From Clostridium puniceum (GTDB lineage Bacteria > Bacillota > Clostridia > Clostridiales > Clostridiaceae), in NCBI RefSeq assembly GCF_002006345.1, contig NZ_LZZM01000203.1, positions 1 to 38,559 on the forward strand: a stretch of DNA of 38,559 nucleotides, read 5' to 3'. The notes under the pieces are model-generated. The model searched no databases. It was given only the letters and a program-made list of their open reading frames with translations, and had not been told where the DNA came from. Made by a program: the position numbers and the translations under genes. The stretch's first letter is position 1, and each line of letters opens with the position of its first letter. Below, piece after piece: positions 25,717 to 34,950 of the stretch.

Positions 25717-26379
25717 CTATTCATTTAAATCTACATAAGCTCCATTTTTAGAATATACAGTCCACTCACAAATATTAGTTACATGATCCGCTATTCTTTC
25801 TAAGTATTTAATAACAAATAAAAGTCTGATTCCCTTTTCTGTTAAACTCTCATCTAGCTTTATTTCTTCAATAAATGTAGCAAACAAAGATTTATAAAAT
25901 GAATCTATTTCATCATCCTTTTCACAAATCTTATACGCCATTTCATCATCACTATTAATATATGATTCTATGGCTGCTGTTATCATATCCCTTACTTTTT
26001 TCTCCATCTCCCATAAAGTTTCTGAACTTTTTTTAAATGAATTTATACTTCCACCTATCTTTTTTGTTATTTTACATATATCAACTGCATGATCTGCCAT
26101 TCTTTCCAAATCAGTTACTATCTTTGAAGCAGTCATTATTTTTCTTAAATCTGTTGCTAAAGGTTGTTCAGCTGCAATAAATTTAATACATTTCTCTTCT
26201 ATCTCTTTTTGCAAATCATCTACCTTATCGTCATTTCTAATGATCTTATTTGCTAATTCTATATCATAATTTTTTAAACTAAGCATACTCTCATAAATTT
26301 GTTTTTCTACTAAATTAGCCATATTTATTAATTCTCTATTTATATTTTTTACTTTAGTATCTTGTGATCCCCTTGTCAT
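25717..26379 (-). CDS. phoU: PhoU-family phosphate signalling protein (second copy)
   Basis: The 220-residue all-helical protein has two PhoU repeats, each with an E/DxxxD metal-binding motif (DLERMADHAVDI near 95 and YLERIADHVTNI near 195). PhoU lowers PhoR signalling when phosphate is plentiful and modulates Pst. It is strikingly similar to the product of 26849-27511 along its whole length; both start MTRGSQD and end AYVDLNE or VYVDLNE. Even the ribosome-site context (AGAAAGGGG) is shared, so a local duplication is likely. The 469-base gap between them suggests this copy has its own expression control. I found no terminator directly after it on the minus strand. Confidence 0.93.
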   Translation of the reverse strand: MTRGSQDTKVKNINRELINMANLVEKQIYESMLSLKNYDIELANKIIRNDDKVDDLQKEIEEKCIKFIAAEQPLATDLRKIMTASKIVTDLERMADHAVDICKITKKIGGSINSFKKSSETLWEMEKKVRDMITAAIESYINSDDEMAYKICEKDDEIDSFYKSLFATFIEEIKLDESLTEKGIRLLFVIKYLERIADHVTNICEWTVYSKNGAYVDLNE

Positions 26380-26848
26380 TATACCATTGCCCCTTTCTGG
26401 TTAAAACACTTTAGTTTAACAATATTTTGGTTCTTATTTTAATTTTTTATATAATTTATATTAATATTTTTGGGAGTAAAACATAATATTTTTATCCTAA
26501 CAATTCAATTATATTTTCTTATATTACAGCAATGTAATCGTTAAGTCAATAAAGCTATAACTAGAAATTAAAAATGATTTTATAATGTAAATTATAACTA
26601 ATTTGCTACATTAAACTGGTGTACAGAAAATAAATATATATTTTTTATTTATCGGAATTTATATAGTTATTACTGACTAATGAAAAACAAAGAAATTACT
26701 TCAATTACAAAAAATTATAATACTTCTAAAATGTAAATTAAGGGAAGTCATTTTCAGACTCCCCTTGGAGATTATTATATTATCAACGCAATTTAATGTT
26801 CTAATGATAAAAAATCGTAATTTACTCTCTATTTTTACACCTTAGCTT
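26380..26848 (-). other. Noncoding gap between the two phoU copies
   Basis: The 469 bases hold one hairpin (AAGGGAAGTC at 26740-26749 with GACTCCCCTT at 26757-26766, one mismatch). It lies 83 bases past the upstream phoU and is a weak terminator candidate because its minus-strand tail (AATTTACATTTT) is only loosely U-rich. I see no gene and no clear promoter. Confidence 0.45.
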
Positions 26849-27511
26849 TTATTCATTTAAATCCACATAGACTCCAGTCTTCGAAAAAATAGTCCATTCA
26901 CATATATTAGTTACATGATCTCCTATTCTTTCTAAATACTTTATTACAAATAATAGTTGAGTTCCTTTGTGAATTAAATTTTCATCTACCTTTATTGCAT
27001 TAATTAAATTACTAAATAAAGATTTATAAAAAGCATCTATTTCATCATCTTTTTTACAAATTCCATATGCCATTTCTTCGTCCTCATTAATATATGCATT
27101 TATAGCAGCTTTAATCATAGACCTTACTTTTGTATCCATTTCCCATAAATTCTCTGAGTTATCTCCAAAGGATTTTACATTTCCACCTAATCTCTTAGTT
27201 ATTTTACATATATCAACTGCATGATCAGCCATTCTCTCTAAATCAGTTACTATCTTTGAAGCCGTAAATACTCTTCGTAAATCTGTTGCTAATGGTTGTT
27301 CTGTTGCAATAAATTTAATACATTCTTCTTCTATTGCTTTTTGCATATTATCAACTTTATCATCATCTTTAATAACTTGATTGGCTTTTTCTACATCATA
27401 GTTTTTTAAGCTAACAATACTTTCGTATATTTGTTTTTCCACTAAGCTTGACATATTTAACAATTCACGATTGATAATTTTTACTCTTGCATCTTGAGAT
27501 CCTCTTGTCAT
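26849..27511 (-). CDS. phoU: PhoU-family phosphate signalling protein (pst-linked copy)
   Basis: The 220-residue protein has tandem three-helix PhoU repeats. Metal-binding motifs are DLERMADHAVDI (first repeat) and YLERIGDHVTNI (second). It is the last gene of the pst operon proper, 18 bases after pstB, and by family knowledge links Pst transport state to the PhoR kinase. AAAGGGG lies about 10 bases before the ATG. Compared with the downstream copy it differs mainly in mid-helix residues. Functional divergence cannot be judged by eye. Confidence 0.95.
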   Translation of the reverse strand: MTRGSQDARVKIINRELLNMSSLVEKQIYESIVSLKNYDVEKANQVIKDDDKVDNMQKAIEEECIKFIATEQPLATDLRRVFTASKIVTDLERMADHAVDICKITKRLGGNVKSFGDNSENLWEMDTKVRSMIKAAINAYINEDEEMAYGICKKDDEIDAFYKSLFSNLINAIKVDENLIHKGTQLLFVIKYLERIGDHVTNICEWTIFSKTGVYVDLNE

Positions 27512-27529
27512 AATACCAAATACCCCTTT

Positions 27530-28279
27530 CTAACCAAATCTACCTGTAATATAATCTTCTGTTCTTTTATCTCTTGGATTATAAAATATATCTTCAGTTT
27601 TTCCATACTCGATAACTTCCCCACTTAAGAAAAAGGCTGTTTTATCTGCTATTCTTCCTGCTTGTTGCATATTATGCGTTACTATTATTACTGTATATTT
27701 CTTTTTCAATTCATCCATTAATTCTTCCATTTTCCCAGTTGATATAGGATCTAACGCTGATGTTGGTTCATCCATTAAGATTACTTCTGGCGAAACCGCG
27801 AGTGTTCTAGCAATACATAATCTTTGTTGCTGTCCACCTGACATTCCAAGCGCACTCGACTTTAACCTATCTTTAGCTTCCTCCCAAAGAGCTGCTCCTT
27901 TTAAACTCTTCTCAACAATTTCATCTAATACCTTCTTATTTTTTATTCCATGTATTCTAGGGCCATATGCAATATTATCATAAATAGACATTGGAAACGG
28001 ATTTGGTCTTTGAAACACCATACCTATTCTTTTTCTCAAATATATCTCATCGCAATCTTTATATATATCCTTATCTTCAAATAAAACTTGACCTGTTATT
28101 TTTACACTTTCAATTAAATCATTCATTCTATTTAAAGTTCTTAAATAAGTTGATTTTCCACAACCTGAAGGACCAATTAGTGCGGTAACTTCATTTTTAT
28201 TTATAGACATATTTATATTTTTAAGAGCTTGATTATCACCGTAATATAAACATAATTCTTTAGTTTCTATAATATTCAT
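27530..28279 (-). CDS. pstB: PstB, phosphate ABC transporter ATPase
   Basis: The 249-residue ATPase has Walker A GPSGCGKST (about 36-44), Q-loop VFQRPNPFP, signature MSGGQQQRL, Walker B VILMDEPTSALD and switch His in VTHNMQQ. It powers high-affinity phosphate import through PstC-PstA. The ATG at 28279 is six bases after GGAG, which overlaps the pstA stop codon. The ATG at 28285 directly abuts GGAG and is unlikely. Confidence 0.97.
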   Translation of the reverse strand: MNIIETKELCLYYGDNQALKNINMSINKNEVTALIGPSGCGKSTYLRTLNRMNDLIESVKITGQVLFEDKDIYKDCDEIYLRKRIGMVFQRPNPFPMSIYDNIAYGPRIHGIKNKKVLDEIVEKSLKGAALWEEAKDRLKSSALGMSGGQQQRLCIARTLAVSPEVILMDEPTSALDPISTGKMEELMDELKKKYTVIIVTHNMQQAGRIADKTAFFLSGEVIEYGKTEDIFYNPRDKRTEDYITGRFG

Positions 28280-28288
28280 TTCCATCTC

Positions 28289-29173
28289 CTACTTCCCACT
28301 ATACGCTTTCATTAATCTATTTCCAAGTAATCTAGCACCAACATTAAATATAAGAACTGCAATTATAAGTACTGCTGCTGTTCCATTTGCTATTTGAGTT
28401 GCATCAGGTACTATCCCTTCTGAATTCAATTTCCATATGTGAACAGCTAACGTTTCTGCTGGTCTGAAAAGTGAAAATGCCGAACTATTTCCAGATAAAC
28501 TTATTAAATCGAAATTTAAGTTCTTTGAACTTAATCCTGCAGTATATAAAAATGCCGCTGCTTCTCCAAAGATTCTTCCAGCTGCTAATATTATTCCTGT
28601 TAATATTTCACCCATAGCCGTTGGTACTGTGAGCTTTGCTAAAGTCTGCCATCTAGTTGCACCAATACCTAGTGAAGCTTCTTTTACTCTTTTACTTGCT
28701 GCTATTATAGCATTTTCAGAAATTCTGGTCATAGATGGTATATTTAATATGCTTACTGATAAAGCTCCTGCAAGTATTGAATATCCCCATCCAGCCATAT
28801 TAACAAAAACTAATAAGCCAAACATACCTATTACAATAGATGGTAACGACGACATTGTTTCAAGAGACATTCTTATAAATCTAAGAATTGGTCCTTCCTT
28901 TGCATATTCAGCTAAATAAATACCTGCTCCAACTCCAATTGGAATTGTTATTATTAAAGAAACCAGTAACATATAAAAGGAATTAAATAGTTGTGGACCT
29001 ATTCCTCCTCCAACACCTGTTAGCTTTGGTTTTCCAAATAAAAATGAAGGTTTTAACATACTCCCGCCTTTATATAAAATATATAAAATAAATGCAGCAA
29101 GTAAAAATACTACAAACATACTTATTATATAAAATATAATTGTTGCAATTTTATCAACTTTTTTCGCATCCAT
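28289..29173 (-). CDS. pstA: PstA, phosphate ABC transporter permease
   Basis: The 294-residue permease has about six transmembrane helices. The EAA coupling loop is visible as AASKRVKEASLGIGATRWQTL (about 160-180), the site contacting PstB. The N-terminal helix spans about 12-35. The start overlaps the pstC stop by one base (TAATG), a sign of tight coupling. It forms the membrane channel with PstC. Confidence 0.96.
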   Translation of the reverse strand: MDAKKVDKIATIIFYIISMFVVFLLAAFILYILYKGGSMLKPSFLFGKPKLTGVGGGIGPQLFNSFYMLLVSLIITIPIGVGAGIYLAEYAKEGPILRFIRMSLETMSSLPSIVIGMFGLLVFVNMAGWGYSILAGALSVSILNIPSMTRISENAIIAASKRVKEASLGIGATRWQTLAKLTVPTAMGEILTGIILAAGRIFGEAAAFLYTAGLSSKNLNFDLISLSGNSSAFSLFRPAETLAVHIWKLNSEGIVPDATQIANGTAAVLIIAVLIFNVGARLLGNRLMKAYSGK

Positions 29174-30066
29174 TATACTGCACTCCTTTTTTCAATCATT
29201 CTCACTATTACTATAAATATAAAAGAAATTACAAGTAAAATTAATGCTAACGTCCATAATGCATCATTCCATGCTGTTCCACCAACAGTATTAGCCATAT
29301 CCATAGTTATAATACTTGTTAATGTTGCCATTGAAGAAAACATTCCATCTGGTATTTTAACAGTATTACCAATAACCATTTGAACTGCTAAAGCTTCTCC
29401 AAAAGCTCTTGCTATGCCAAGTACAACCCCCGTAAGTATACCAGTTTTTGCTCCTGGAACTATTACTCTAGATATTGTTTGCCATCTTGTAGCTCCAAGT
29501 CCATAAGAAGCTTCAATATGATCTTTAGGTATTATTTTTATAGCATCTATAGATAATGTTGCTATAGTTGGTAATATCATTAATGAAAGAACTAATATTC
29601 CGGCAATTAAAGAGAATCCCATTCCACCAAAGCCATTTTTAATAAATGGTACTAATACAGAAATACCAACCCATCCATAAACAACGGAAGGTATTCCAAC
29701 CAATACTTCTAATGATGGTTTAATTATCTTTTTCCCAAATTTACTAGATATAACATTCACAAATATTGCCAAGGCAACAGCAATAGGTGCACTTAAAATT
29801 ACTGCACCTATTGATACCAAAGTTGAACCTAAGATGAATGCAAGAGCTCCAAAGGAAGGCTCCCCTCCTTTATTAGGCTTCCAATTATTTGTAAACAAAA
29901 ATTCTGAAAGACTATATCCATCTACTGTAAAAATTCTTATTCCCTTTGAAGCTATGAATACTATAATTGCTATTGTTATAACTATTATTAACATTCCACA
30001 TAGTGCTGCAAAGCTTTGACCTAAATATTCATTTTTAAGCCTTTCTTTAAAACTTCTTTTTTCCAT
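29173..30066 (-). CDS. pstC: PstC, phosphate ABC transporter permease
   Basis: The 297-residue permease has about six transmembrane helices and an EAA loop in KIIPKDHIEASYGLGATRWQT. The first extracellular loop after TM1 contains SEFLFTNNWKPNKGG, which is typical of PstC. It sits between pstS and pstA in the canonical order. AAGGA lies about 10 bases before the ATG. Confidence 0.96.
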   Translation of the reverse strand: MEKRSFKERLKNEYLGQSFAALCGMLIIVITIAIIVFIASKGIRIFTVDGYSLSEFLFTNNWKPNKGGEPSFGALAFILGSTLVSIGAVILSAPIAVALAIFVNVISSKFGKKIIKPSLEVLVGIPSVVYGWVGISVLVPFIKNGFGGMGFSLIAGILVLSLMILPTIATLSIDAIKIIPKDHIEASYGLGATRWQTISRVIVPGAKTGILTGVVLGIARAFGEALAVQMVIGNTVKIPDGMFSSMATLTSIITMDMANTVGGTAWNDALWTLALILLVISFIFIVIVRMIEKRSAV

Positions 30067-30089
30067 CTTTACTCATTCCTTAATTTGAA

Positions 30090-30998
30090 TTATTTTACCT
30101 TCATTTCAGTTCCTGAAATAAATCCTAAACTTTCTACGCTTTCTTTATTATCACTACTTGTTACAAATTCAATAAAGCTTTTAGCAAGTCCAGTTGGTTC
30201 ACCCTTAGTATACATATGTCCCCATGACCAAAATTTATAGGAACCATCTGTTATATTAGCTTTATCTGAAGCTACACCGTCAATTTTAACTAATTTTAAA
30301 GCATCTTGAGCTTCTTTAGTTTGCATATATGCAAGCCCTAAGTAACTAATTGCACCATCATTTGATTTCATTGCGCTTAATACTGCACCATTTGAATCTT
30401 GAGTTGCTCCTAAAGAATCATTTTCTAAAGATTTATCTCCACCAAGTATTGTCTTTTCAAAAGTTGCTCTTGTTCCTGAACCTGCTGTTCTATGAATTAA
30501 TAATATTTCTTTGTTTGGACCCCCAACGTCTTTCCAGTTGGTAACTTTTCCAGAGAATATGCTTTTAATTTGATCAGATGTTAAATTATCTATTCCAAGT
30601 GATTTACTTACTACAACTCCAAATCCTTGAGCCACTACTTTATGATCAACTAATGTTTCTGCCTTTGCTTTATCTAATTTTTCATCTGCAAATACATCTG
30701 AATTTCCAATATCCACTGTTCCATCTAATACTTGAGTAAGACCTGTCCCTGATCCACCTGCTTGAGCTCCAACCTCTGCCTTAGGATTTTTTTCTTTAAA
30801 CTTTTCACTTGTCTTCTCCATTAGTGGTAATAATGCCGAAGAACCACTAACTGTTATAGATCCAGTTACTTCATTTGAGCTTTCTTTATTATCAGATTTA
30901 CTATCATTTGTAGCTGCATTTCCACAACCTACCATTCCAATTCCTAACATTCCTATAACTAAAGTGCTTACCATTAATTTCAATGTTCTTTTTTTCAT
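30090..30998 (-). CDS. pstS: PstS, phosphate-binding lipoprotein
   Basis: The 302-residue precursor has a lipoprotein signal peptide (MKKRTLKLMV, hydrophobic core, lipobox MVGC with Cys25). After a Ser/Asn-rich linker comes the periplasmic-binding-protein fold. Phosphate contacts are in ITVSGSSALLPLM, AGGSGTGL and HRTAGSGTRATF. It would be anchored outside the cell membrane and hands phosphate to PstCA. The ATG at 30998 lies after GGAGGG; the longer frame from a TTG at 31013 runs through that site. It is the first gene after the Pho-box array. Confidence 0.97.
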   Translation of the reverse strand: MKKRTLKLMVSTLVIGMLGIGMVGCGNAATNDSKSDNKESSNEVTGSITVSGSSALLPLMEKTSEKFKEKNPKAEVGAQAGGSGTGLTQVLDGTVDIGNSDVFADEKLDKAKAETLVDHKVVAQGFGVVVSKSLGIDNLTSDQIKSIFSGKVTNWKDVGGPNKEILLIHRTAGSGTRATFEKTILGGDKSLENDSLGATQDSNGAVLSAMKSNDGAISYLGLAYMQTKEAQDALKLVKIDGVASDKANITDGSYKFWSWGHMYTKGEPTGLAKSFIEFVTSSDNKESVESLGFISGTEMKVK

Positions 30999-31056
30999 TA
31001 TTATTCCCTCCAAATAAATCTTATATATTATTTAACATTTTCTTATTACACATTCT

Positions 31057-31120
31057 ATAATATACCCATTTAGTTAATCTATTATTAGAGAGTTGTTAAG
31101 TTATATTAGATATATGTTAA
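31057..31120 (-). promoter_or_regulatory. pst promoter with five-repeat Pho box (PhoP binding array)
   Basis: On the minus strand the pentamers TAACA, TAATA, TAACA, TAATA and TAACT begin at 31119, 31108, 31098, 31087 and 31076, a period of 11, 10, 11 and 11 bases. Tandem TTAACA-like repeats on one helix face are the known PhoP target in Firmicutes. A -10-like TATTAT lies at 31062-31057, and the -35 position falls inside the repeats, as expected for an activator-dependent promoter. Phosphate starvation should induce pstSCAB-phoU from here. Confidence 0.75.
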
Positions 31121-31191
31121 AAAAATTTAACATTACTTTTAGGATAGTTTCCATCTCTTTCTATTAAAATTACTTATTGGACTGAAATACA

Positions 31192-32898
31192 TTAAATACA
31201 CGGTATTCTAACTTTAAAGGTTGTTCCTTCTCCAGGTTCACTTTTAACAGTAATTTCTCCATTAAATATTTTAACAATATGCTTTACAATAGCTAATCCA
31301 AGACCAGTTCCACCTTTTTTCCTTGATTTATCTACCCTATAAAATCGTTCAAATATTCTTGATATATCTTCCTTTGGTATTCCTATTCCATTATCTTTTA
31401 CTATTAAACAGTAATACCCACCTTCACTATAACTGGATACTTCGACAGTTCCTGAAGTGTCTTTTGAATATTTTATTGCATTTTCAATTAAATTTAATCC
31501 TAATTGATAAAATTTATCTTTATCTCCTAAAATATGCTCCTTATTATCATTTTTGAATTCTAATTTTATATTCTTATTAATTGCAGTTTTCCTAACAATA
31601 TTAAGTACTTCTTCAATTACTAAAGAAGGTTCAAATTCATCAATATCTAAAATCAAATTACTTTCTATCTTTGATAATATTAAAATATCATTTATAAGCC
31701 TTGATAATCTTTCTGCTTCCTTATTAATAATATCTAAGAATTTTTCTCTTGTTTCATCATCTTTAACAAATTTTAGCGTTTCTGCAAATCCCTTTATAGA
31801 AGTTAAAGGTGTTTTTAATTCATGAGATACATTAGCAACAAACTGACTTCTCATAAGTTCAACTCTATTTATGTCTGTAATATCTTGAAATGTTATAACT
31901 TTACCTATATTATCTATGTCATCAAACATTTCTGATTTTTTTATTTTAAAATCCCTTTCTATTGGATGAAGTATTTTTATTTCCTTATCATTTTCTTCAT
32001 CTTGCTCTAGAAATTTAGTTACATCATAATCATTTACATAATCCAATAAGCATTCACCTACTATATTTTTCTTTATTCCAAGTAATGATTCTGCACATGG
32101 ATTAATAGAAATCACATTATTATGATTATCTACAGCTATAACGCCACTTTCCATACTTTTTAGTATAGATTCTATTTTTGATTGTTTTTCAATAACTTCA
32201 TGAATTTTTAATTGCAATTGTTCGGCCATATTATTAAAGCTATTTCCTAATGTTCCAAGTTCATCATTACTATTAACATCGGCTCTTATTTTATAATCTC
32301 CATGAGTCATTTTTAAAGTTACACTTTCTAACTCTTTTACTGGTTCAACAATTTTCTTAACAAGTCTTAGGGATAGGAATATAGAGAATGGTATAACTGA
32401 ACCTAATATTAAAAAACAATATTTAATATATTGTTTTTGTAATATAGTTATTGTATAGATATGAACAGAACTTCTAATCACAGATTTATTATCTAACTTA
32501 GTTGCATAATACAAAAAATTAGCTTTAACTGTACTACTATATCTTTTTGAATATCCTTCACCATTTTCTAGTGCATCTTTAACTTCTATTCTGTCCCTAT
32601 GATTTTCAAGACTTTTCTCTTCATTATCATACAATACAACACCGTTATTATCTATAAGTGTAAATCTAACATTTATATCATTTATCTTTACATTATTTAA
32701 TTTTCTCAACTCACTATAATCATTTTCACTAATATCTTTTGTATCATTAAGTTCAGAAATTAAGTAATTGACATTTTTAAGTTGCTCTTTTGTATTCTTA
32801 ATTTGTTCCAAATTCATCAATAACATAAAAGACGAGGTTACAATTATTATTGCAAATAAAACTGTTATAATAACTGACGTTAATATTTTATTTTTCAT
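31192..32898 (-). CDS. phoR: PhoR, phosphate-sensing histidine kinase
   Basis: The 568-residue kinase has TM1 (about 7-28), an extracellular PAS/Cache-like domain (about 30-155), TM2 (about 160-178), HAMP (about 180-233), PAS (about 240-335), HisKA with His359 in NVSHELKTPL, and HATPase motifs (NLIENAIKYS, DNGIGIP, GTGLGLAIV). It should phosphorylate PhoP when phosphate is low, with input from PhoU and Pst. It starts 2 bases after the phoP stop, so the two genes form one unit. I see no strong terminator between phoR and pstS. Confidence 0.94.
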   Translation of the reverse strand: MKNKILTSVIITVLFAIIIVTSSFMLLMNLEQIKNTKEQLKNVNYLISELNDTKDISENDYSELRKLNNVKINDINVRFTLIDNNGVVLYDNEEKSLENHRDRIEVKDALENGEGYSKRYSSTVKANFLYYATKLDNKSVIRSSVHIYTITILQKQYIKYCFLILGSVIPFSIFLSLRLVKKIVEPVKELESVTLKMTHGDYKIRADVNSNDELGTLGNSFNNMAEQLQLKIHEVIEKQSKIESILKSMESGVIAVDNHNNVISINPCAESLLGIKKNIVGECLLDYVNDYDVTKFLEQDEENDKEIKILHPIERDFKIKKSEMFDDIDNIGKVITFQDITDINRVELMRSQFVANVSHELKTPLTSIKGFAETLKFVKDDETREKFLDIINKEAERLSRLINDILILSKIESNLILDIDEFEPSLVIEEVLNIVRKTAINKNIKLEFKNDNKEHILGDKDKFYQLGLNLIENAIKYSKDTSGTVEVSSYSEGGYYCLIVKDNGIGIPKEDISRIFERFYRVDKSRKKGGTGLGLAIVKHIVKIFNGEITVKSEPGEGTTFKVRIPCI

Positions 32899-32900
32899 TA

Positions 32901-33602
32901 CTATTCTGCAGGGTTAAATCTATAACCCACCCCCCTTATAGTCTCAATAAATCTTGGATTCTTATCATCTTCTTCTATTTTCTTTCTAAGATATCTTATG
33001 TGAACATCTACAGTTCTTGTTTCTCCGATATATTCATACCCCCATATCTTGTCCAATAGAGTTTCTCTTTTAAGAATTTTGCCTTTATTCTTTATTAATA
33101 TCTGTAAAAGTTCAAATTCCTTCAATGTTAAATCTACTTTTTCTCCATTAACAGAAACCTCATGACGTTCAAAGTCAACTTTAAGGTTCTGAGAGTCATA
33201 AATCTCTTCTTCCGCATCATTAAATGAATTTGTTCTTCTTAACACTGCCTTTACCCTTGCAAGTAATTCCCTAACTGAAAATGGTTTTGTTATATAATCA
33301 TCAGCCCCAAGTTCTAATCCTAATATCTTATCTAGTTCTTCACCTTTTGCCGTTAACATAACTATTGATGTGTTTTTCATTTCATTATTTCGTTTTATTT
33401 CTTTACAAACATCAAAACCATCAATACCTGGTAGCATTAAATCAAGTAATAATAAACTTGGCTTTTCTGCTTTTGCTATCCTTACAGCATCTATCCCATC
33501 ATTAGCAGTAAGAACCTCATATCCTGCATTAAGTAAATTAAATTTCAGCAATTCGATTATATGTTCTTCATCGTCCACTATTAATATTTTTTCTTTTGCC
33601 AT
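32901..33602 (-). CDS. phoP: PhoP (PhoB-type), OmpR-family response regulator
   Basis: The 233-residue protein has a receiver domain (phosphoacceptor Asp54 in LLLDLMLPG, Thr84, Lys106) and a C-terminal winged helix (about 130-233; RTVDVHIRYLRKKIE is the recognition helix). Phosphorylated PhoP should bind the repeat array at 31072-31120. The start is ATG 33602, about 9 bases after AAGGGGG. The longer frame to 33650 would overlap pgeF and has no ribosome site. Confidence 0.95.
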   Translation of the reverse strand: MAKEKILIVDDEEHIIELLKFNLLNAGYEVLTANDGIDAVRIAKAEKPSLLLLDLMLPGIDGFDVCKEIKRNNEMKNTSIVMLTAKGEELDKILGLELGADDYITKPFSVRELLARVKAVLRRTNSFNDAEEEIYDSQNLKVDFERHEVSVNGEKVDLTLKEFELLQILIKNKGKILKRETLLDKIWGYEYIGETRTVDVHIRYLRKKIEEDDKNPRFIETIRGVGYRFNPAE

Positions 33603-33615
33603 TGTATTTTCCCCC

Positions 33616-34368
33616 TTAACGTAAAATAATAAATGCAAACATTCTTCCATAAGATCCTTGTGATTTTCTATATGAATGTAATTTAATCTCCTTATTGCAA
33701 TAAGTACATAAATTTAAACTATTAATATTATTATCTTTTACTCCTGCTTTTTTCAAATCATCTAATATACAAGATTCTAAATTAAGATTATTTCCATTAA
33801 ATAATTCCTCTTCTTCAATTGTCTTCTTTTTATCTATAAATTTTAATTTCAACTCCTCTGAAACTTCGTAACAACACTCTCTAATATGAGCTCCTATATA
33901 TGCTTTAAGATTTTTTTCATTTGTTCCAAATTCCTTTTTCATTCTTTCAATAGTTTTTAATGTAATAGATTCAAAAGTTCCTCTCCAACCGCTATGAATT
34001 GCTGCTGCCGCATGCTTTTCTTCATCTACCAATATAATTGGTATACAATCAGCTGTAAAAACTCCAATAATAGCATCTTTTTCATTTGTTATTATTGCAT
34101 CTCCTTCTTCATCTTTAATTGATTCACCTACAGATTTATATAACAATATTTTATCACTATGAATTTGTTTAATATATACAATATTATCCACAGCAAATAC
34201 TTCTTTTAATGAATCAAGTTCTTTTATCCCTTCTTTTGTATTCCTATTAAAACTCCTGCTCTTTTCTGCATTTGTAAATACAATTTCAAACCTTTCATCT
34301 TTTATGATTATGAAATCCTCTTTTTTATTTAATAATTTTAAATCTAATTTATTCAATTTATCCTCCAT
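33616..34368 (-). CDS. pgeF: PgeF/YfiH-family multicopper-type purine nucleoside phosphorylase
   Basis: The 250-residue cytosolic protein is of the YfiH/DUF152 family. Zinc-site residues are His in KQIHSDKI, Cys in FTADCIPIIL and His in AAIHSGWRGT; HIRECCYEVS follows. Members cleave adenosine and inosine by phosphorolysis or deaminate adenosine, and have been linked to peptidoglycan-precursor editing. It sits 13 bases upstream of phoP, so phoP may be read from its promoter. GGAGG lies inside the first codons: the ATG at 34368 has no site of its own, and a TTG at 34356 with spacing 5 may be the true start. Confidence 0.9.
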   Translation of the reverse strand: MEDKLNKLDLKLLNKKEDFIIIKDERFEIVFTNAEKSRSFNRNTKEGIKELDSLKEVFAVDNIVYIKQIHSDKILLYKSVGESIKDEEGDAIITNEKDAIIGVFTADCIPIILVDEEKHAAAAIHSGWRGTFESITLKTIERMKKEFGTNEKNLKAYIGAHIRECCYEVSEELKLKFIDKKKTIEEEELFNGNNLNLESCILDDLKKAGVKDNNINSLNLCTYCNKEIKLHSYRKSQGSYGRMFAFIILR

Positions 34369-34950
34369 AACTATATATATTGCAATTAAGTTTATACATT
34401 ATAGTTGTTCCATATGCTAATATGGTTTTATTATAAGATCATTATTGCAATCTATATAAATAATTCTAATTTTTTGTTATTATTTTCAAATCAGCAACAT
34501 TTAAATTAAGTTATATCATAACTATCTTATAACTTAATATTAACATTCTAATTCATTTTTATCATCTTTATTAACTAAAGTTTAACTTATATATAACATT
34601 TAAGCTAAACCATTAACTTAAAGAAAAATCCATGTAATTTTTATTCAACTTTTTAATTTTCTTCTATAAGCCATTGTATCTATTATAGAAATTACTTTTA
34701 ATAATATCTAGTGTACTTATTTATCAGAAAAGTATTTCCTTTATCACATAATAACTTATATTATAAAAAAATCTACTTCGCAGACTATGTTGTTCTGCGT
34801 TAACATTTCATTCATATTTAAATTACCTTTACTAACCTTGTATCTACAATGCTTTCAAAAGTTATCCACATATTTGACTTGATTATAATTTCCTAAAAAA
34901 TAAGAAAAAGGATGTTGAAATTTTATTTTTCACCATCCTTAACTACCTGA
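34369..34950. other. Gap between nrdR and pgeF
   Basis: The 582 bases contain the nrdR terminator, a perfect DnaA-box sequence TTATCCACA (34863-34871) and a small hairpin (CGCAGA/TCTGCG near 34776-34796). They also include the unseen pgeF promoter; a TATAAT-like motif lies at about 34400, but its -35 is poor. I see no coding remnant. Confidence 0.45.
34905..34940 (-). terminator. Intrinsic terminator after nrdR
   Basis: AAGGATG (34908-34914) and CATCCTT (34934-34940) pair, extended inward by TGAAA and TTTCA after one mismatch. TTTTCTTATTTTTT follows on the minus strand. It ends the sporulation-nrdR group about 10 bases past the nrdR stop. Confidence 0.82.

Noticed and set aside
25717..27511. 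The two phoU genes as an assembly duplication
   Set aside because: They differ at many positions and in flanking sequence, so they are genuine paralogues rather than a repeated contig segment.
31114..31133. ATGTTAAA/TTTAACAT palindrome as the phoR terminator
   Set aside because: The T-run is in the loop rather than after the stem, and the left half belongs to the Pho-box array.
33603..33650. N-terminal extension of PhoP (MEECLHLLFYVKGENT)
   Set aside because: It overlaps the end of pgeF, has no ribosome site and extends past the normal start of the receiver domain. The ATG at 33602 has a good site.
34776..34796. CGCAGA/TCTGCG hairpin as a terminator
   Set aside because: The stem is only six pairs and the U-run begins several bases later. 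No gene ends here, since nrdR already has a better terminator.
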